Source: Verrucomicrobiota bacterium (GTDB lineage: Bacteria > Verrucomicrobiota > Verrucomicrobiia > Opitutales > Opitutaceae). Taken from it: DNA of 7,036 nt. Under the pieces are notes generated by a model. That model was not told the DNA's origin. It made no database searches and worked only from the letters and a program-made list of their open reading frames with translations. Positions 5,520 to 7,036 of the stretch are shown here, piece by piece. The stretch is taken from assembly GCA_023446735.1 (NCBI GenBank), contig JAEXPQ010000118.1, positions 1 to 7,036 on the forward strand, written 5' to 3'. Each line of letters starts with the position of its first letter. Within the stretch, counting starts at the first letter, position 1. The position numbers and the translations under genes are program-made.

Positions 5520-7036
5520 TTACGCGATGAGCCGCAGCAGCTCGGCGGTGGACGGGATGTCCTTGATGATCTGCGACGGGAGCGGGCCGACGCCGAGGTA
5601 ACGCAGGTTCGGCAGCTCGGCGGGCAGCGGTTCGCCGGCGTAGGCGCAGGTGACGATGGCCTTCATCATCGCGGCGACATAGCGCTGCGCGGCGGCGGGC
5701 AGGTCGGCCCATTTTCGCGCCAACGAGATGTCCTCGCTCCAGCCGAGATGGCGTTCGTAGACCGGGGTGAGGGTCTTGCGGAGTTCCTCGTGGCGCGGCA
5801 CGTGGCGGAGGATCTTGCCGTCGGTCGTGCGGTAGCCGGTGCAGATGAGCAGGTCCTCGCTCCAGTCGCCGGCCCAGGTGAGCGCGTCGATCTTGTTGAT
5901 CATCACGTCGTGGTAGCCGCCGTAGCGCAGGGCGTCGCCCTTTTCCACGGCGTCGAACCAGCCGACCATGCGCTGGCGGCCGGTGGAGGTGCCGAACTCG
6001 ATCTGCTTGAGCTTCTTCGCGAGCGGATGGGCGTCGTCCATCTGCGTGAGGAAGGTGTGGGTACCGACCTTGGTGTCGTAGGCCTTGGCCACGCCGAAGG
6101 TGTGCACCGGCTGGAGGGGCAGGCCGATGGACTGGAAGATCTCCGGGGTGTAGGTGTGCGAGGCGGTGACGTTGGGCGAGAAGCCGCGGCGCTTGTCGAG
6201 CCAGTAGGACTGGCCGAACTCGCCGACGATGGAGCGGCCGGCGCGCATCTCCTGGCGGATGAGCTCGCGGACCTCGAGCACGCGGTGGGCGAGGGTGGAG
6301 CCGGCCTGCCAGTAGACCTCGGTGAGGAGGTCGAGGTTGAGCGTGAAGGGCTGGGCGCCCTTGAAGCGCACGAAGTCGAACTCGGCGGCGGGGAACACGC
6401 CGGCCTCTATGGCCTCGGCGTTGGCGCGCTGCTCTGCGGCGGTGAGCTTGGTGAAGTAGGCGTCCCAGGTTTCCGGGGTCACGCGGCAGACATGCTGGAT
6501 GGTGCGCAGGGCGCGGTCGGCGCGGGCGGCGAGCTTGCGGGCGAACGCCTCGCGGGTGCCGCGGAAATCGGTGTAATAGATCTGCCACTGGCCGGTCTCG
6601 TCGTTGTAGGCCGGGGTGATGCCGCGGCCGGTGGAGCCGCGGGGCTCCTCGCCGAGGATCGAGACGCGGTAGTCCTCCCACGCGAGGTCGAGCAGGCGGT
6701 GGCAGAGGTCGGAGACGAGGGTGCGCTCGTCGATGGCGAGGCGCTCGACGACCTTGAAGCCGCGCTGCTCGAGCGGCTTGATCTCCCACCAGAACTTGCG
6801 CGGGTCGGCGACGACGCCGCTGCCGATGGCCAGATGGGCGACGGTGTCCTCGATGATGCCGGCCGGGAGGAGGTTGAGCTTGATGCCGCCGGCGGTGTGG
6901 CCGGAGTTGGCGCCGCCGTTGACCTTCAACACCACCGAGACGGGCTTGCCGCCCGGCGTGGCGCGAAGTTCCTCGACCACCTCGGAGATGAGGCGGCCCT
7001 TACCTTCGTCGCCGAAGCTGATACCGACGTCGGCGA
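5520..7036 (-). CDS. purA: Adenylosuccinate synthetase, divergent long form, N-terminus cut by window edge
   Basis: 504 residues are visible. PurA joins IMP and aspartate using GTP to make adenylosuccinate, the first AMP-specific step of purine synthesis, in the cytoplasm. The frame runs off the right edge. Bases 6981-7034 encode the P-loop GDEGKG with its catalytic Asp, so the GTG at 6980 is internal. Further landmarks in order are NGGANSGHTAGG with the catalytic His (codon 6897-6899), GSTGRGITPAY, GEFGQS...LD...G..P.VTAS (6140-6224), STGRQRMVGWFD, the guanine-binding NKID, GYRTTDG, GWSED, and a C-terminal VGPLPSQIIKDI. It ends with TAA at 5520-5522. Family members are usually near 430 residues, so this form is about 75 or more longer; extra sequence follows GRGITPAY. 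The usual EGAQG and GTYP patterns are altered. It is convergent with exbD and probably transcribed on its own or with genes to the right. Confidence 0.93.
   Translation of the reverse strand, partial: ADVGISFGDEGKGRLISEVVEELRATPGGKPVSVVLKVNGGANSGHTAGGIKLNLLPAGIIEDTVAHLAIGSGVVADPRKFWWEIKPLEQRGFKVVERLAIDERTLVSDLCHRLLDLAWEDYRVSILGEEPRGSTGRGITPAYNDETGQWQIYYTDFRGTREAFARKLAARADRALRTIQHVCRVTPETWDAYFTKLTAAEQRANAEAIEAGVFPAAEFDFVRFKGAQPFTLNLDLLTEVYWQAGSTLAHRVLEVRELIRQEMRAGRSIVGEFGQSYWLDKRRGFSPNVTASHTYTPEIFQSIGLPLQPVHTFGVAKAYDTKVGTHTFLTQMDDAHPLAKKLKQIEFGTSTGRQRMVGWFDAVEKGDALRYGGYHDVMINKIDALTWAGDWSEDLLICTGYRTTDGKILRHVPRHEELRKTLTPVYERHLGWSEDISLARKWADLPAAAQRYVAAMMKAIVTCAYAGEPLPAELPNLRYLGVGPLPSQIIKDIPSTAELLRLIA

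Noticed and set aside
5252..5530. 92-residue plus-strand frame in the convergent spacer
   Set aside because: It starts inside the exbD stop region, crosses the repeat cluster and runs into purA. It has no domain and no likely start signal.
5509..6789. 426-residue minus-strand frame inside purA
   Set aside because: It is Pro/Arg/His-rich and out of frame with the clearly conserved PurA motifs.

Overview
The window is a GC-rich, tightly packed stretch of bacterial chromosome with five protein genes. Four lie on the plus strand and one on the minus strand. The G+C content, the secreted Ig-domain protein beside an ExbB/ExbD pair, and the long divergent adenylosuccinate synthetase suggest a Gram-negative bacterium, possibly of the Verrucomicrobia/Opitutaceae type. 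The lineage is an impression from recalled protein features, not a search result.

Layout. Positions 1-488 hold the C-terminal end of a NuoL/HyfB-type proton-translocating membrane subunit cut by the left edge. After 133 bases comes a 1156-codon gene (622-4092) for a large exported protein. It has an N-terminal region of unknown type that may be internally duplicated, a Big-1-like Ig domain, further beta-rich modules and a long helical C-terminal third. After 111 bases come an ExbB/TolQ-like channel protein (4204-4824) and an ExbD/TolR-like partner (4821-5255), which overlap by ATGA and are surely co-translated. A 264-base convergent spacer (5256-5519) contains a compact group of inverted and direct repeats, including a perfect 13-bp inverted repeat. 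The minus strand from 7036 to 5520 encodes PurA, cut at its N-terminus by the right edge; its P-loop GDEGKG is visible.

How the genes may work together. ExbB and ExbD should form a proton-driven inner-membrane motor. No TonB or receptor is in view, so what the motor drives is unknown. The large exported protein directly upstream is a candidate partner by position only. The membrane subunit and PurA are probably functionally unrelated neighbours.

The most interesting items are the unrecognised exported protein next to the ExbBD motor, the divergent active-site segment of PurA, and the repeat cluster in the convergent spacer. Nothing here proves a new system. No RNA gene, CRISPR array or mobile element was seen.
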